A stretch of 51,121 bases of DNA, from the NCBI GenBank assembly GCA_020054235.1, contig JAGVLQ010000015.1, positions 65,033 through 116,153 on the forward strand, given 5' to 3'. This DNA comes from Candidatus Babeliales bacterium (GTDB lineage Bacteria; Babelota; Babeliae; Babelales; JACPOV01). Every line of letters begins with the position of its first letter. The first letter of the stretch is position 1. The translations under genes were made by a program, and so were the position numbers. The notes beneath the pieces were generated by a model that had not been told where the DNA came from, searched no databases, and saw only the letters and a list, made by a program, of their open reading frames with translations. This document shows, piece by piece, positions 49,740-51,121 of this stretch.

Positions 49740-50829
49740 ACAATATACCATTACCAAACCCGAGCTCTTTCAGCCTCATGCTGGATGGGTGCTCAATGCA
49801 AACAAAAAAGGAACATCATCAATTTACGCAAAACAAAACCCTACCAGAAAAGAATTAAAAGAAGGTGTGTATAAACCGCGTTTGACACTCTATAGCTCAC
49901 TGGCAAACCACAATGCCTTTGAACCTCACTTAAAAATTGAACTATCATTACCCAAGCTTTTATTTGGGAATAATTTCCAGGAACTGCGCTATAAAGATTT
50001 TGGTACCGTAGCAAAGAAACTTGCACACGTTCTTGAACAGATGGGCGTGCAAACAAGTGCAGAAATTTTATCACATTCCCTTGTTTCAGGAATCCATTAT
50101 GCAAAAAATATTCCGCTCACTGATGGTACAACGCCATATCACTACATAAACAAAATTAAAGAAGCACAGCTCAATCGCGCACTTGATGTGAATGAAACAA
50201 CTTTCAGGAATGATGGCCATAGCTACAAGTGGCACTGCAACGCCTATGAAGTAGTTTTTTATGACAAGATAAAAGATTTAGAACAAGCACAAAAAAGTGA
50301 AAAGCGATCATTGGAAAAAGACAATCTACTGCAAGCACCTTTTATTAAAAAACTAAAAAACAGAAAGATGAAGTTTGAAGTTCTGCGCATGGAAGTGCGA
50401 TTAAATAAACGCCAAAAAATAAAACAGATCTTTGCAAAGCTTAATATCAAAGCGGATTTCACCTTTAAAAAACTTTTCAAACCCGCCATTTCACGTAAAG
50501 TATTATTACACTATCTTGATGAACTTTCTCATAAGCGCTTGGCATTACTTGACTACAAAGCACACAGCGATCATGCATTGTTAACAACATTAACATTAAA
50601 TAACCTCCATTTATCGCCAAAACGGATAATTCAATTATTTGGCCTCAAAAAAGCCCTAGAAACAATGAGCCTGGGCCAGCTAAGGCAAATATTTGCTCAT
50701 TGCTCACAACGCTCGTGGCACCGCCTTCTGGTTGATGCAAAGAAAATAAGCTTACCTGATGGTGAGAAACCACTGGAAATTATCAGTGAGCATTTGCTGA
50801 AATTGAAGCCATTAAAAAAGGAGTTTTAA
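49705..50829 (+). CDS. Filamentous-phage gene-II-like replication initiator (copy 2)
   Basis: The 374-residue protein is the paralogue of 39471-40604. Conserved blocks include MIDTIVLRL, PELFQPHAGWVL, KIELSLPKLLFGNNFQELRY, GIHYAKNIPLTDG, KWHCNAYEVVFYDKI and FEVLRMEVRLNKRQKIK. The Rep of rolling-circle phages and plasmids nicks the origin through a tyrosine; YEVVFYDK is a candidate. The C-terminal 40 residues differ between copies. The start overlaps the small gene. There is no clear ribosome site (AGCC before ATG), so translation may be coupled to the upstream frame. Confidence 0.8.
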   Translation: MIDTIVLRLNTEQYTITKPELFQPHAGWVLNANKKGTSSIYAKQNPTRKELKEGVYKPRLTLYSSLANHNAFEPHLKIELSLPKLLFGNNFQELRYKDFGTVAKKLAHVLEQMGVQTSAEILSHSLVSGIHYAKNIPLTDGTTPYHYINKIKEAQLNRALDVNETTFRNDGHSYKWHCNAYEVVFYDKIKDLEQAQKSEKRSLEKDNLLQAPFIKKLKNRKMKFEVLRMEVRLNKRQKIKQIFAKLNIKADFTFKKLFKPAISRKVLLHYLDELSHKRLALLDYKAHSDHALLTTLTLNNLHLSPKRIIQLFGLKKALETMSLGQLRQIFAHCSQRSWHRLLVDAKKISLPDGEKPLEIISEHLLKLKPLKKEF

Positions 50830-50877
50830 TTTTTGAAAAAACACAAAGATCAATAGAATTAAAATTCGTAGGAAATG

Positions 50878-51121
50878 TTATTCAAAAGCCTTTGGATGTA
50901 GCAATATTTCAATTTTTTTTGCACCTAAGACAATAAACATTTTTGACATGTTGCCATTATTAAGATTTATAGAACCCTCTATTACATGAGGTAAAGAATC
51001 ATTTTCTTGGAAAGTAAATTTAATAATTTTAAATAAAGAATCATCAGAAACTGCTTCAATCTGAAAAAAATCAGCTTTATCAATAAAACATCCACTTAAA
51101 TCACAATAGTTAGTAACTAAA
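50878..51121 (-). CDS. Unknown protein, 3' end only
   Basis: On the minus strand the frame is open from the window edge to TAA 50878-50880 (80 codons): residues such as VTNYCDLSGCFIDKADFFQI, then FKIIKFTFQENDSLPHVIEG and KMFIVLGAKKIEILLHPKAF. It looks like the beta-rich end of a protein; no family is recognised. It is convergent with rep copy 2 and may be cargo of the second replicon or the next host gene. Confidence 0.5.
   Translation of the reverse strand, partial: LVTNYCDLSGCFIDKADFFQIEAVSDDSLFKIIKFTFQENDSLPHVIEGSINLNNGNMSKMFIVLGAKKIEILLHPKAFE

Larger units (their letters stand above)
48433..50829 (+). mobile_element. Second gene-II-type replicon, boundaries unknown
   Basis: Candidate origin (49240-49393), small gene (49464) and rep (49705) have the same order and related sequences as in the first element (there on the minus strand), with the secreted cargo gene upstream. 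No recombinase or end repeat is seen in the window, and it may extend past the right edge. The limits given are the gene limits only. Confidence 0.6.

Overview
The window is AT-rich bacterial DNA. It has small, tightly packed genes, many proteins with predicted signal peptides and no recognisable relatives, an archaeal-type ATP-dependent DNA ligase, five tRNA genes and many short palindromic repeats. This fits a host-dependent, reduced-genome bacterium; my best guess is the Dependentiae (TM6/Babeliae), inferred from gene style and not from any database search.

Layout. 1-617: the broken 3' end of an EndoU nuclease-effector gene and its immunity gene, cut off at tRNA-Leu. 618-5708: housekeeping genes (secD, pgsA, plsY, DNA ligase) with tRNA-Leu and tRNA-Met, each followed directly by a 51-bp repeat. 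5719-14003: a heavy-metal (probably copper) island with a DUF305 membrane protein, a protein with 34 cysteines, a coupled multicopper oxidase / TolC-like lipoprotein / beta-carbonic anhydrase operon, a secreted thioredoxin and a CopA-type ATPase operon. 14280-19448: a secreted protein of about 1,700 residues whose N-terminus is encoded partly by repeat DNA. 19457-24077: a complete secreted EndoU effector with its immunity gene and an AAA+ ATPase that carries a signal peptide. 24365-36744: metabolism and envelope genes (hexulose-phosphate synthase, rsmG, MATE exporter, gatCA, phosphoribosyltransferase, PRPP synthetase, PAP2 phosphatase, mreC, sppA) mixed with unknown secreted proteins. 36900-37219: tRNA-Val, -Asn and -Asp.

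37214-42960 is an integrated mobile element at the 3' end of tRNA-Asp, bounded by a perfect 94-bp direct repeat. It carries a serine recombinase, a DUF433/DUF5615 pair, a replication protein resembling filamentous-phage gene II protein, a RelB/RelE-like pair, a small conserved gene, a hairpin-rich candidate origin and a secreted cargo protein. A second, related replicon lies at about 48.4-50.8 kb in the opposite orientation. It has the same origin / small gene / Rep order but lacks the inserted toxin-antitoxin pair. Between them are a UvrA2-like ABC ATPase with its PadR regulator and two tandem palindromic operators, and a beta-CASP metallo-beta-lactamase.

The strongest leads are: (1) the mobile-element family, whose integration replaces the last 31 codons of its own recombinase with a stop codon inside tRNA-Asp; (2) two EndoU/immunity loci, one intact and one truncated, the intact one next to an apparently exported AAA+ protein; (3) 51-bp repeats that abut the CCA ends of three tRNA genes; (4) repeat DNA translated in frame at the start of a giant secreted protein; and (5) the 34-cysteine metal protein inside the copper island.
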